Source: Candidatus Epulonipiscium sp.
Lineage (GTDB): Bacteria; Bacillota; Clostridia; Lachnospirales; Defluviitaleaceae
NCBI GenBank assembly: GCA_012521395.1
Contig: JAAYML010000009.1
Location: 1 to 38,569, forward strand
Direction of reading: 5' to 3'
DNA length: 38,569 bases
Below the pieces are notes generated by a model. The model saw only the letters and a list, made by a program, of their open reading frames with translations, was not told the origin of the DNA and ran no database searches. The translations under genes and the position numbers were made by a program. Positions 27,075-36,514 of the stretch are shown piece by piece (positions within the stretch are counted from its first letter, which is position 1; the number at the start of each line of letters is the position of its first letter).

Positions 27075-27698
27075 ATGGGAAGAAAAAAAGACTTTAATTA
27101 TTTTGAAGCTTTTGTGGATTTATCCAAGTATTCTTTAGAAGCTGCCAAATTATTAAATGATACCTTAAATAATTTCAATACCATGCTTTTACCGGACAAA
27201 ATTAAAGAAATGCATGAGATTGAACATTCTGCTGACCTGGCAAAACACAAGGTGATTAACAGACTTTTTAAAGAGTTTTTGCCGCCTATTGAACGAGAAG
27301 ATATCATTAGTCTTTCACAAAAAATTGACGATATCACAGATGCCGTTGAGGATGTCTTAATCCGTATTGATATCTATAATGTAAAATCAATCCCACCAGA
27401 AATATTGGAATTTACAAATTTAATTGTAGAATGCTGTAATTCAATACATAAAGCTTTATTAGAATTTCAAAACTTCAAAAAATCAAAAGAGTTGCCTTCA
27501 TTAATTATCAAAGTCAATAGTTTAGAAGAAGAAGGCGATGCTTTGTATGTCAATGCTGTAAGAAAAATGTACAGGAGTTCCAAAGATCCCATTACTCTGA
27601 TGATTTGGACAGAAGTCCTTCAAAGATTAGAAATTTGTTGTGATGCGTGTGAAGATGTAGCAGATGATATCGAAAGTGTTGTCATGAAAAATTCATAA
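27075..27698 (+). CDS. DUF47/PhoU-like Pit accessory protein
   Basis: A 207-residue all-helical cytosolic protein of the DUF47 family, related to PhoU. Signature acidic segments include KEMHEIEHSADLAKHKVINRL, LPPIEREDIISLSQKIDDITDAVEDV and LEEEGDALY, with metal-binding Asp/Glu clusters. Such proteins are encoded beside PiT carriers and are thought to regulate them. RBS AAGGAGAG precedes ATG 27075. It forms a two-gene operon with the phosphate transporter. Confidence 0.9.
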   Translation: MGRKKDFNYFEAFVDLSKYSLEAAKLLNDTLNNFNTMLLPDKIKEMHEIEHSADLAKHKVINRLFKEFLPPIEREDIISLSQKIDDITDAVEDVLIRIDIYNVKSIPPEILEFTNLIVECCNSIHKALLEFQNFKKSKELPSLIIKVNSLEEEGDALYVNAVRKMYRSSKDPITLMIWTEVLQRLEICCDACEDVADDIESVVMKNS

Positions 27699-27704
27699 AA
27701 AATG

Positions 27705-27731
27705 ACGTCTCTATTGAGACGTTTTTTTTTT
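27705..27731 (+). terminator. Terminator of the Pit operon
   Basis: Stem ACGTCTC (27705-27711) / GAGACGT (27716-27722), tetraloop TATT, then ten T residues. Confidence 0.93.
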
Positions 27732-27770
27732 ATAGAAAAATGAATTTTATTTTTAATGAATTTGCAATTG

Positions 27771-27779
27771 TGTTATAAT
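27771..27779 (+). promoter_or_regulatory. Extended -10 promoter of carB
   Basis: TGT-TATAAT (27771-27779) about 65 bp before the carB ATG; no clear -35. No pyrimidine attenuator is evident in the short leader. Confidence 0.5.
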
Positions 27780-27844
27780 AAAATAGATTTTAACCATTTA
27801 ACTTTTTGATCAGAAGTTTAGATTGGACATTAAGGAGGAATACG

Positions 27845-30800
27845 ATGCCTAAAAGAAATGATATTAAAAAAATACTGATTATTGGTTCAGGGCCTATTAT
27901 TATTGGACAAGCTTGTGAATTTGACTATTCAGGGACTCAAGCATGTAAAGCATTAAAAAATCTTGGATATGAAATTGTTCTGGTCAATTCTAATCCAGCA
28001 ACCATTATGACGGATCCTGGGTTGGCGGATTATACATATATTGAGCCTTTAAATAAAAAGAATTTAACAGAAATTATAGCAAAAGAAAGACCAGATGCTC
28101 TTTTACCTAATTTAGGCGGACAAACAGCCCTTAATCTTTGTTCAGAACTATATAAAGATGGTGTTTTAGATGAATATGGTGTCGAGGTTATTGGTATTAA
28201 AATAGATGCGATTGAGCGGGGAGAAGACCGCATTATATTTAAAGAAATTATGAATAAGCTTAATATTGAAATGCCAAGAAGCCAGGCTGCTTATAGTGTG
28301 GAAGAAGCCGAAAAGATTGCAAAAGAATTAGGATATCCGGTTGTAATTAGGCCAGCTTATACCATGGGAGGAACTGGTGGAGGTTTGGTTTATAATATTG
28401 AAGAACTAAGAGTTGTCGCTAACCGTGGTATTGCTGCCAGTATGATTGGACAAATCCTCGTAGAAGAATCTGTTCTTGGCTGGGAAGAACTTGAACTCGA
28501 AGTAGTCAGAGACAGTAAAAATCAAAAGATTACAGTTTGCGGTATTGAAAATGTTGACCCGGTTGGGGTTCATACAGGGGACTCTTTTTGCGTTGCTCCA
28601 ATGCTGACTGTTCCCAAAGAAGTTCAGGGAAGACTGCAAGAATATGCCTATAGGATTATTGAACATATTGGTATTATTGGAGGTTGTAACGTTCAATTTG
28701 CTTATGATCCTAAATCAGACCGCATTGTGATTATAGAAATTAATCCAAGGACTTCCCGTTCGTCAGCCCTGGCTTCAAAAGCAACTGGTTTTCCTATTGC
28801 CTATATTTCTGCCATGCTGGCTGTGGGTGTGACTTTAGATGAAATCCCCTATTGGAGAGACGGCAGTCTGGATAAATATACGCCTGCAGAAGATTTTGTG
28901 GTGGTTAAATTTCCACGCTGGAATTTTGAAAAATTCCATGGAGCAGAAGATAAATTAGGTACCCAAATGCGGGCTGTTGGGGAAGTCATGAGCATTGGTA
29001 AAAATTATAAAGAAGCCATGCAAAAGGCTGTACGTTCCCTTGAAATTAACCGTTTTGGCTGGGGATTTGCAAAAGATTTTCATGACCAAGCGCTTGAAGA
29101 TTTAATGATTATGCTTAATGAAGCTAGCAGTGAAAGACATTTTATTATTTATGAAGCTTTACGCAAGGGTGCAACAGTTGATGAAATCTATGAAATCACC
29201 CATATTAATAAATATTTTATTGACCAGATGAAAGAACTCGTTCTTTTAGAAGAAGAGATCTTAAAATATCAGGGAAAGAAATTACCTGATGACTTGTTAA
29301 TCAAAGCTAAAAAAGACGGATTTTCAGATGCATATTTAGCTAAGTTATTAAATGCTACTGAGCCTGAAATTCGTAAGCAAAGACTGGATTTAGGCATTAT
29401 ACAGGCATTTGAAGCAGTGCCTGTGAGCGGTGTTGAAAATGCAGCTTATTATTTTTCTACGTATAATGCAAAAGATAATATCCCGGTAACAAGTCAGAAA
29501 AAAGTTATGATTCTTGGAGGAGGACCAAACAGGATTGGTCAAGGGATTGAATTTGACTATTGTTGTGTTCATGCTGTTCTTGCCCTTAAAGATTTAGGAT
29601 ACGAAACCATCATGATTAATTGTAATCCTGAAACAGTATCAACAGATTACGATACCTCGGATAAGCTGTATTTTGAACCATTGACTGTTGAAGACGTTTT
29701 AGCCATTTACAATAAAGAAAAACCATTAGGCGTTATTTGCCAATTTGGAGGCCAGACACCTTTAAATATTGCCAAAGAATTAGAAAATGCTGGTGTGCGA
29801 ATTTTAGGAACTTCTCAAAAAACTATAGATTTGGCCGAAGACAGGGATAGATTCCGCGAAATGATGAAAAAGCTGGATATCCCTATGCCTGAATCAGGTA
29901 TGGCTGTAACAGTTGAAGAAGCCTTAGAAATTGCCAACCGTATTGGCTATCCTTTAATGGTTCGACCTTCATATGTTCTTGGTGGTCGGGGTATGGAAAT
30001 TGTGCATGACGAAAAAATGTTGAAAAAATATATGGCGGCAGCAGTAGATGTTACACCTGAAAGACCAATCTTAGTGGACAGGTTCTTAAAGCATGCAATA
30101 GAAGCTGAATCCGATGCTTTATCGGATGGTAAAAATGTATTTGTACCAACAGTTATGGAGCATATTGAATATGCAGGTATCCATTCCGGAGATTCTGCTT
30201 GTGTGATCCCACCGGTAAGTATTGAAAAGAAACACATTGAAACGATTATAGAATATACTAAAAGAATTGCAAAGGAAATGAATGTTGTAGGTCTTATGAA
30301 TATGCAATATGCCATAGCCGATGATAAAGTTTATGTCTTAGAAGCTAATCCAAGAGCTTCCAGGACAGTACCTTTAGTTTCTAAAGTCTGTAATATTCCT
30401 ATGGCTCGAATTGCAACGGAAATAATTATGGCAGATTATAATAATGACAATTATCCAATAGAAAATTTTGAGAATAAGAAAATACCTCATTATGGTGTTA
30501 AAGAGGTGGTTTTACCCTTTAATATGTTCCCTGAAGTTGACCCTGTATTAGGACCTGAAATGCGTTCAACAGGAGAAGTATTAGGGCTTTCGGATTCCTT
30601 CGAACTGGCTTTCTATAAAGCACAAGAGGCCACACAAACTGTCTTGCCTACACAAGGTACAGTACTTATTAGTGTAAATGATGAAGACAAAAATGACATT
30701 TTAGCCGCTGCTAAAGAATTTTTCAATATGGGCTTTAAAATTGTTGCAACAGAAGGTACTTGTAAATTTTTAAGAGAACACGGCATTGATTGTCAGTTTA

Positions 30801-31063
30801 TCAAAAAAATCTACCAGGGTTCGCCCAATATAGCCGATAGTATTAAAAATAAGGAAATTCAACTGATTATTAATACACCGATGACCAAGCGCAGTGAATT
30901 TGATGATTCATATATCCGCAAAATTGCTATCCGCTATAAGGTACCCTATATTACAACGACAACGGCAGCCTTAGCCAGTGCAAAAGGTATAGCTGCTTAC
31001 AGAAATGATCAGCCTAAACACAAAGTAAAATCTTTACAGGAATATCATAAAGATATTGATTAA
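27845..31063 (+). CDS. carB: Carbamoyl-phosphate synthase large subunit CarB
   Basis: A 1072-residue synthetase subunit making carbamoyl phosphate from bicarbonate, ammonia and two ATP for pyrimidine and arginine synthesis. Two homologous halves each start with a GSGPIIIGQACEFDYSG or GGGPNRIGQGIEFDYCC motif and carry an ATP-grasp domain (RPAYTMGGTGGG; RPSYVLGGRGM; EINPRTSRSSALASKATG; EANPRASRTVPLVSKV). The C-terminal 140 residues are the MGS-like allosteric domain (TEGTCKFLREHGI). The length is normal. GGAGG precedes ATG 27845; an upstream in-frame start at 27806 would lie before this RBS. The partner carA (glutaminase) is not adjacent, which is unusual; the GH9 gene follows 38 bp later instead. 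Confidence 0.97.
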   Translation: MPKRNDIKKILIIGSGPIIIGQACEFDYSGTQACKALKNLGYEIVLVNSNPATIMTDPGLADYTYIEPLNKKNLTEIIAKERPDALLPNLGGQTALNLCSELYKDGVLDEYGVEVIGIKIDAIERGEDRIIFKEIMNKLNIEMPRSQAAYSVEEAEKIAKELGYPVVIRPAYTMGGTGGGLVYNIEELRVVANRGIAASMIGQILVEESVLGWEELELEVVRDSKNQKITVCGIENVDPVGVHTGDSFCVAPMLTVPKEVQGRLQEYAYRIIEHIGIIGGCNVQFAYDPKSDRIVIIEINPRTSRSSALASKATGFPIAYISAMLAVGVTLDEIPYWRDGSLDKYTPAEDFVVVKFPRWNFEKFHGAEDKLGTQMRAVGEVMSIGKNYKEAMQKAVRSLEINRFGWGFAKDFHDQALEDLMIMLNEASSERHFIIYEALRKGATVDEIYEITHINKYFIDQMKELVLLEEEILKYQGKKLPDDLLIKAKKDGFSDAYLAKLLNATEPEIRKQRLDLGIIQAFEAVPVSGVENAAYYFSTYNAKDNIPVTSQKKVMILGGGPNRIGQGIEFDYCCVHAVLALKDLGYETIMINCNPETVSTDYDTSDKLYFEPLTVEDVLAIYNKEKPLGVICQFGGQTPLNIAKELENAGVRILGTSQKTIDLAEDRDRFREMMKKLDIPMPESGMAVTVEEALEIANRIGYPLMVRPSYVLGGRGMEIVHDEKMLKKYMAAAVDVTPERPILVDRFLKHAIEAESDALSDGKNVFVPTVMEHIEYAGIHSGDSACVIPPVSIEKKHIETIIEYTKRIAKEMNVVGLMNMQYAIADDKVYVLEANPRASRTVPLVSKVCNIPMARIATEIIMADYNNDNYPIENFENKKIPHYGVKEVVLPFNMFPEVDPVLGPEMRSTGEVLGLSDSFELAFYKAQEATQTVLPTQGTVLISVNDEDKNDILAAAKEFFNMGFKIVATEGTCKFLREHGIDCQFIKKIYQGSPNIADSIKNKEIQLIINTPMTKRSEFDDSYIRKIAIRYKVPYITTTTAALASAKGIAAYRNDQPKHKVKSLQEYHKDID

Positions 31064-31101
31064 AATAAGTAAAATACCTTTATCTTTCTGGGGGAAGGTA
31101 G

Positions 31102-33723
31102 ATGAAACAAAAGATAATTCATTCCATTTTGCTTCTTGCTTTAATGGTTATTGCTTTTTTGGGAATGACTAATTTTAATAACATAAAAGTTCAAATACCT
31201 GTGACAGAGCAAAATACAGATATAGCTGAAGAAAAATTTGAGAAAAAAGAAACACCCTCAAAGAAAAAACTAAAACAGAGGTCTCAGGAAGGTCCTTTTA
31301 ATTACGGGGAAGCCTTACAAAAGGCCATATTGTTTTATGAATTTCAGCGTTCTGGGAAATTGGATCCATCTACTCTTAGAAATAACTGGCGTGGAGATTC
31401 CGGACTGGAAGACGGGGCAGACGTTGGTCTGGATCTTACCGGCGGTTGGTATGATGCCGGTGACCATGTTAAATTCAATTTACCAATGGCATATACGGTG
31501 AGCATGCTGGGATGGGCAATTTATGAATATGAAGAAGCTTTTGAGGAAACTGGACAATTAGACTATTTATTAAATGAAATCCGATGGGCTTCAGATTATT
31601 TAATGAAATGTCATCCCTCACCAGATGAGTTTTATTATCAAGTTGGTAACGGGCACCAGGATCATGCCTGGTGGGGTCCTGCAGAAGTACTCCCCATGCA
31701 AAGGCCTGCTTATAAAGTTGACAAAAATAACCCGGGTTCAACCATAGCAGGTGAAGCTGCTGCGGCTTTAGCGGTAACATCTATTGTTTTTAAAGATACA
31801 GACTTGAATTATTCAAAGTTATGTTTAAAACACGCCAAAGAATTATTTGAGTTTGCTGACAGTACAAAAAGTGATGCAGGTTATACGGCCTCAAATGGTT
31901 TTTATGATTCCTGGAGTGGTTTCTATGATGAATTGTCATGGGCCGCAACCTGGCTTTACCTGGCTACAGGAGACAAAACTTATCTAAATAAGGCAGAATC
32001 TTATGTAGCTTATTGGGGAAGAGAAGGTCAAACGGATAAGATTGCCTATAAATGGGCTCATTGCTGGGATGATGTCCACTATGGCGCAGCTTTGTTGCTG
32101 GCCCGGATTACAGACAAGCCATTGTATAAAGAATGTATGGAAATGCATCTGGATTACTGGTCAGTGGGATATAATGGAGAAAGAATTACATATAGTCCTG
32201 GTGGCATGGCTTATCTGGATCAATGGGGTAATTTACGTTATGTTACGACTACTGCCTTTTTGGCCTTTGTCTATTCAGACTGGGAAGGCTGCAGTAAAGA
32301 AAAGGTTAAGACATACCAGGAATTTGCTGAGAGTCAGATTAATTATGCCTTAGGAGACAATCCGAGAAATGGCAGCTATATGGTTGGTTTTGGCAAAAAT
32401 CCTCCTCAGGCCCCGCATCATCGTACGGCACATGGTTCCTGGGCTGACAGTCAGACCATTCCCAATAAACACCGCCATATCCTGTATGGTGCCTTAGTGG
32501 GTGGACCAGACCAAAATGACAATTATAATGATAATATAGGAGATTATGTAGCCAATGAAGTGGCATGTGACTATAATGCTGGTTTAGTAGGTGCCTTAGC
32601 CAAGATGTACCTACTTTATGGAGGAGAAGCCGATCCTGACTTTAAAGCAATCGAAACCCCTGAAGATGAGATTTTTGTGGAAGCAGCTGTTAATGCTTCA
32701 GGTACTAATTTTATAGAAATAAAAGCTATTTTAAATAATCAGTCTGGATGGCCGGCTAGAGTTATAGAGAATGCCTCTTTCAGGTATTATATGGATTTGT
32801 CTGAACTTATCAGTGCTGGAAAGCGTGCAGAAGATATTAAGACAAATATCAATTATCATGAAGGGGCTTCCATTTCTCAGTTAAAACATTTAAAAGATAA
32901 TATCTATTACGTAGAAATTGATTTTTCAGGAACAAAAATTTATCCTGGTGGTCAATCCTCATATAAAAAAGAAGTTCAATTCAGGCTTACTGCCCCGGAA
33001 GGCAGTCAGTGGAATTCAAATAATGATTTTTCTTTTAATGGACTGACGACCGGATCGCCAGTCAAAACGGAATATATCCCTGTATATGAAAAGGGAAAAT
33101 TAATCTATGGAAAAGAACCTTTTTCAAGTGTCAATATGACTTCATCCAATTCAGAAGAAAAATCTTCTGAACAGGAAAATCAAAATAATAAAAAGTTCTT
33201 TGATGAAAGTAAAGAGAAAGAAAAAAATATCCTTAAAGAAAATGACAATAAGGATCAAAGCATCGCCAGGGGCGTATTAAAAGTCCAGGCCTTTAATACC
33301 ATCAGAGATGCTAATTCCAATACCTTGTATCCAAAGATTAAATTAATAAATAGTGGAAAAGAAGCTGTCGATTTATCTAAAGTAACCATCCGTTATTATT
33401 TTACAAAGGATGATGAAAAACAACTGTCTTTCTTTTGTGATTGGTCATCAGCTGGTCCTTCAAATGTTAAAGGGACTTTTATTTCCATGAAGAGTCAAAA
33501 AAATAATACAGATACTTACTTGGAAATAGGCTTTAATCAGGGAGCAGGAATCCTTAATCCTGGAGAAGAACTGGAGATTCAAATCAGAATTGCAAAATCT
33601 GACTGGAGCAACTTTAATCAAAGTAACGATTATTCATTTAATTCTGCTGCCAGTGATTATGTGGATTGGGATAAGATAACGGTTTATTTGTCTAATCAAT
33701 TAAAATGGGGAATAGAACCCTGA
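31102..33723 (+). CDS. Secreted GH9 endoglucanase with CBM3c and CBM3 modules
   Basis: A processive-type cellulase of 873 residues. Residues 1-22 form a signal or anchor segment, followed by a Lys/Glu-rich stretch to about 64. The GH9 catalytic domain (65-510) has catalytic Asp118 and Asp121 ([10 protein letters not shown]), the HHRTAHGS site (439-446) and acid Glu486 ([13 protein letters not shown]). A CBM3c module (about 523-675) abuts it, as in Theme B GH9 enzymes, where it feeds cellulose chains to the active site. A Ser/Glu/Lys/Asn linker (about 677-725) leads to a second CBM3 (about 728-873) with a DWS motif suited to crystalline cellulose binding. There is no dockerin, so the enzyme is not cellulosomal. 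It starts 38 bp after carB with GGGGGAAGG as RBS and no clear promoter of its own. Confidence 0.95.
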   Translation: MKQKIIHSILLLALMVIAFLGMTNFNNIKVQIPVTEQNTDIAEEKFEKKETPSKKKLKQRSQEGPFNYGEALQKAILFYEFQRSGKLDPSTLRNNWRGDSGLEDGADVGLDLTGGWYDAGDHVKFNLPMAYTVSMLGWAIYEYEEAFEETGQLDYLLNEIRWASDYLMKCHPSPDEFYYQVGNGHQDHAWWGPAEVLPMQRPAYKVDKNNPGSTIAGEAAAALAVTSIVFKDTDLNYSKLCLKHAKELFEFADSTKSDAGYTASNGFYDSWSGFYDELSWAATWLYLATGDKTYLNKAESYVAYWGREGQTDKIAYKWAHCWDDVHYGAALLLARITDKPLYKECMEMHLDYWSVGYNGERITYSPGGMAYLDQWGNLRYVTTTAFLAFVYSDWEGCSKEKVKTYQEFAESQINYALGDNPRNGSYMVGFGKNPPQAPHHRTAHGSWADSQTIPNKHRHILYGALVGGPDQNDNYNDNIGDYVANEVACDYNAGLVGALAKMYLLYGGEADPDFKAIETPEDEIFVEAAVNASGTNFIEIKAILNNQSGWPARVIENASFRYYMDLSELISAGKRAEDIKTNINYHEGASISQLKHLKDNIYYVEIDFSGTKIYPGGQSSYKKEVQFRLTAPEGSQWNSNNDFSFNGLTTGSPVKTEYIPVYEKGKLIYGKEPFSSVNMTSSNSEEKSSEQENQNNKKFFDESKEKEKNILKENDNKDQSIARGVLKVQAFNTIRDANSNTLYPKIKLINSGKEAVDLSKVTIRYYFTKDDEKQLSFFCDWSSAGPSNVKGTFISMKSQKNNTDTYLEIGFNQGAGILNPGEELEIQIRIAKSDWSNFNQSNDYSFNSAASDYVDWDKITVYLSNQLKWGIEP

Positions 33724-33725
33724 TG

Positions 33726-33774
33726 AAAAGTGACCGTATACTAATCTTACTATTAGTATACGGTCACTTTTTGT
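33726..33774. terminator. Very strong, symmetrical terminator after the GH9 gene
   Basis: Perfect 20-bp stem (33726-33745 with 33752-33771) with a 6-nt loop, preceded by AAAA and followed by TTTTT. It is able to work in both directions. Confidence 0.95.
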
Positions 33775-33896
33775 AATACATATTTATTTACAGAGTTTAA
33801 TATTTTATAAAATATTTTAAAATAATTTATAATTGTTGAAAAATATAATATTATAATCCTATAAGCAATTATGCATATAAATATTAGGAGGAAAAT

Positions 33897-34575
33897 ATGA
33901 ATAATGATATTGATATTATTCATGTCAAAAAAACAAAAACTATTAAAATAACTTTGTTATATATTATTTTATCCAATATCTTTTTTGGATTAATTAGTTA
34001 TCCTTATTTTATAATTTTTTTACTAGTATACATGTCTAATATTATTGAAAATCTTCTCACTGCAAATGAATATGATTTTTTTGCAGAATTATTTAATTTT
34101 CCTGTTTTAAGTTTTATCTTATTTGACTTATTTCTTGCCAGTCTTGCTATTTTTATTTTATATAGCGTTATCCAGAAAAAATTTGAAGACAATTTTGATT
34201 TTATATGGAAAAAAATTAATAAAAATTATTCTTTACAGTTTTGAGGTTAATTTTAATGCTTATAGAAATAGCATTGTTTTTTTGGTGTGCAAAGCCCTAT
34301 GACAATTGGATAATTAATAATTATTTTAAAGATAGTTCTGGTGATCTTGCATATAATTTAATCCATTGGGTAGCTTGTTTTTTTATGGATTGCTCGTTCC
34401 AATAATAATTTTTTTATTAATTATTATTGCAAAAAACGTTATTTTTACTTTATTTAATTTTATTTTCATAAAAATTATTAAACGCTTAAAAGAAAAGTAT
34501 ATTATTATTTGGCTCTGCTTTATTGGAATTATTTCATTATTATCTTTTTTCTTTAATATAATTAGATTTAGATAA
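33897..34575 (+). pseudogene. Membrane protein paralog, copy 1 (two frameshifts)
   Basis: I do not recognise the family. AGGAGG and ATG 33897 open a 115-codon frame with two or three spans (KITLLYIILSNIFFGLISY...; FPVLSFILFDLFLASLAIFILY), ending in KKINKNYSLQF. The sequence continues in a second frame from about 34243 (LILMLIEIALFFW...NYFKDSSGDLAYNLIHW) and a third frame to the stop at 34575 (GSLFFYGLLVPIIIFLLIII...TLFNFIFIKIIKRL). Joined, these give a protein of about 220 residues with four or more spans that aligns with copies 2 and 3 downstream. Strong A/T bias in homopolymers suggests slippage as the cause. Function unknown. Confidence 0.72.
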
Positions 34576-34678
34576 TTTGAATTTTATAGTTCTCTGAACT
34601 TTGCCATAACGGATTATTTTTATGAATAAAACAGAATATGGACTAATTTGAATGATATATAATGTGGGGAATAATAGA

Positions 34679-35310
34679 ATGGAGAATATAGAAGATATCA
34701 ATTCTAATGCTTACATTTACAAAAGAGCAAAAAACGTGGAAAATTACCCTGACTTATTTTTTTCTGACTAATTATTTACAATGGCTAATTTATTTTCCTT
34801 ATTCAGGCTTAAATAGCTAAAGTCAGAATTTTCCTTTAATATCTTAAAGAACATTCATATCTTTTACAATATTGAATGCTTTTACGGATGCAGTTATTTT
34901 CTATCGTTTTATTCGAAAAAATATAAAGAGAAATCCAATGATCTATCAGAAAAAGTTACTAAGAATTATACAATTCTTGCAGTTAGCATAATGATTATAA
35001 GAATTATCCAAGTTGTTGGAGGCCTAACGATAGCTTATAATGAATTCTTGCAGTCATTTACAAACAGATTAGCAGGATATCCCCAAATCATTAAGCTTTC
35101 CTTAAGCCTTTCTGCTATAATGCTTTTGCTTATTTTCTCATATATTTCTCAAATAAAAAAATTTTTTATTTTATTTATTTAATTTAGTATTTTTATCCAT
35201 TATAAAAAAACTAAAAAAAACTTATTATTATTTGATTTATAATTATGGTGTTTATTTCTTTTTCATTACTTTTTCTTGACATTATAAACATATTGCTCCT
35301 TTTGTCGTAG
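34679..35310 (+). pseudogene. Membrane protein paralog, copy 2 (heavily frameshifted)
   Basis: Same unrecognised family, worse preserved. Segments in different frames run in the expected order: MENIEDINSNA (ATG 34679); KEQKTWKITLTYFFLTNYLQ and WLIYFPYSG (frame of ATG 34707); KSEFSFNILKNIHIFYNIE through KKYKEKSNDLSEKVTKNYTIL and IMIIRIIQVVGG to a stop at 35182; FLFYLFNLVFLSIIKKLKKT; and LDIINILLLLS with stop TAG at 35308-35310. At least four frame changes are needed. The order and spacing match copies 1 and 3, so this is a decayed tandem copy and not chance. Confidence 0.65.
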
Positions 35311-35674
35311 ATTTATATAAGATGTTCTATTAATATATACTTTGATATATAAATTAATGAAAAGAAGACTGTATATCAGTTATTAGAAATGTGTAAGCAT
35401 ACAGTCATTATTATAGATAAAAAATATTCATTTTTGTTTTAATTCATAAATTTATAAAATCTTGTAAAAATAATTAAAAATATTTGTAATATTACCTATG
35501 ATAAATTTAAGTTAACAGAAAATATTTCTTATCATTAAAAAGAAAGCAAAGTAAATTGAATTTTTTGATTTGTTATTATTAGGCTATTATTATTGTAATC
35601 TTACATTTTTATTAACTTTATTTAATTAATTTAAGGATATTAAACCATCTTAGATGAATTGTGGAGATTAGATA
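35311..35674 (+). other. AT-rich gap with a hairpin
   Basis: No gene is visible in these 364 bp. A perfect 8-bp stem GACTGTAT (35367-35374) / ATACAGTC (35399-35406) with a 24-nt loop is the only structure noted; it has no T tract, so it is a poor terminator. Confidence 0.4.
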
Positions 35675-36329
35675 ATGTATAGTGACCCTTTTAACAGAGG
35701 GAAGATTACTAGAATACTTTTATTATACATTCTTTTATCTAATTTGCTGTATTGGTTTACTTTTGTTCCCGTAAAATTTATTATTGAATATAATCACCTA
35801 ATCAATGAAAACGTAGCAATGATAACGTTTTCTTTTTTAACATGGTTATCTTTTATAATATTTTTATCTTTTTTGAGTACTTTTATTTTATATAAATATC
35901 TCGTTAAAAAGTATTCTGATGATATGGAGTACACGTGGACAGTAATAAATGAGAAATATACTAAGATGACTATTATTATTACGATTATTTTATCGTTTTT
36001 AATGATTTTTAATTGTTATTATTGGTTCTTATAGTGCTGCAGAAATCAGTGAGTACTTTATAAATTCTTCCAGTAGCAGGAATGCTTTTTTTGAGTTTTT
36101 AGATATACTATTTGCTTTTTTAATGGCATTTCTGATATTACTATTTTTTATGTTTTTGTTTACTATCGCTGCAATTAATTGCTTCTTTAATATATTTAAT
36201 TTCATATTTCTAAAACTCATTCAAAAATGGAACTATGTCCGTATCAGAAAAACTTTTTTACGGATTACAATTATTACTTTTTTACTAATTATAATTGACA
36301 TTTTAAGATTTTCTTTTGAGTATCTATAA
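35675..36329 (+). pseudogene. Membrane protein paralog, copy 3 (one frameshift)
   Basis: Best-preserved copy of the unrecognised family. ATG 35675 (RBS GTGGAGA) opens 119 codons: GKITRILLLYILLSNLLYWF aligns with copy 1 KTIKITLLYIILSNIFFGL, and VKKYSDDMEYTWTVINEKY with copy 1 QKKFEDNFDFIWKKINKNY. The frame closes at 36034. One base out of phase it continues as GSYSAAEISEYFINSSSS, then FFEFLDILFAFLMAFLILL and CFFNIFNFIFLKLIQKW, to the stop at 36329. Restoring one base near 36025-36034 gives about 215 residues with four spans. The protein may once have been, or still be, a small integral membrane protein; no function can be assigned. Confidence 0.75.
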
Positions 36330-36421
36330 TAACATGATCTGATTACAAATCCATTTTCATCACACTGAAAATGAAATTTCAAAAGGTCATTTTATCATCT
36401 TATCAAATAATTTTATACTTA

Positions 36422-36450
36422 TTGAATTATATGTAAATTTATACTAATAT
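36422..36450 (+). promoter_or_regulatory. Possible promoter of the GH5 gene
   Basis: TTGAAT (36422-36427), 17 bp, TAATAT (36445-36450), 65 bp before the start. A perfect 8-bp inverted repeat CATTTTCA/TGAAAATG (36352-36373, 6-nt loop) lies upstream and could be a regulator site. Confidence 0.45.
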
Positions 36451-36514
36451 TATATATATAGAATGAGCATGGCTTTTTTAAGCTGATAGCAAAATAATAA
36501 AAGGAGGAAAGAAG

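Noticed and set aside
33726-33771. The 20-bp inverted repeat as a mobile-element end or attachment site
   Set aside because: It directly follows the GH9 stop, has a 6-nt loop and a T run, and no second copy is in the window; a terminator explains it.
35277-35282. TTGACA as a promoter -35
   Set aside because: It lies within the coding remnant of membrane paralog copy 2 (LDIINILLLL) and has no -10 at suitable spacing.
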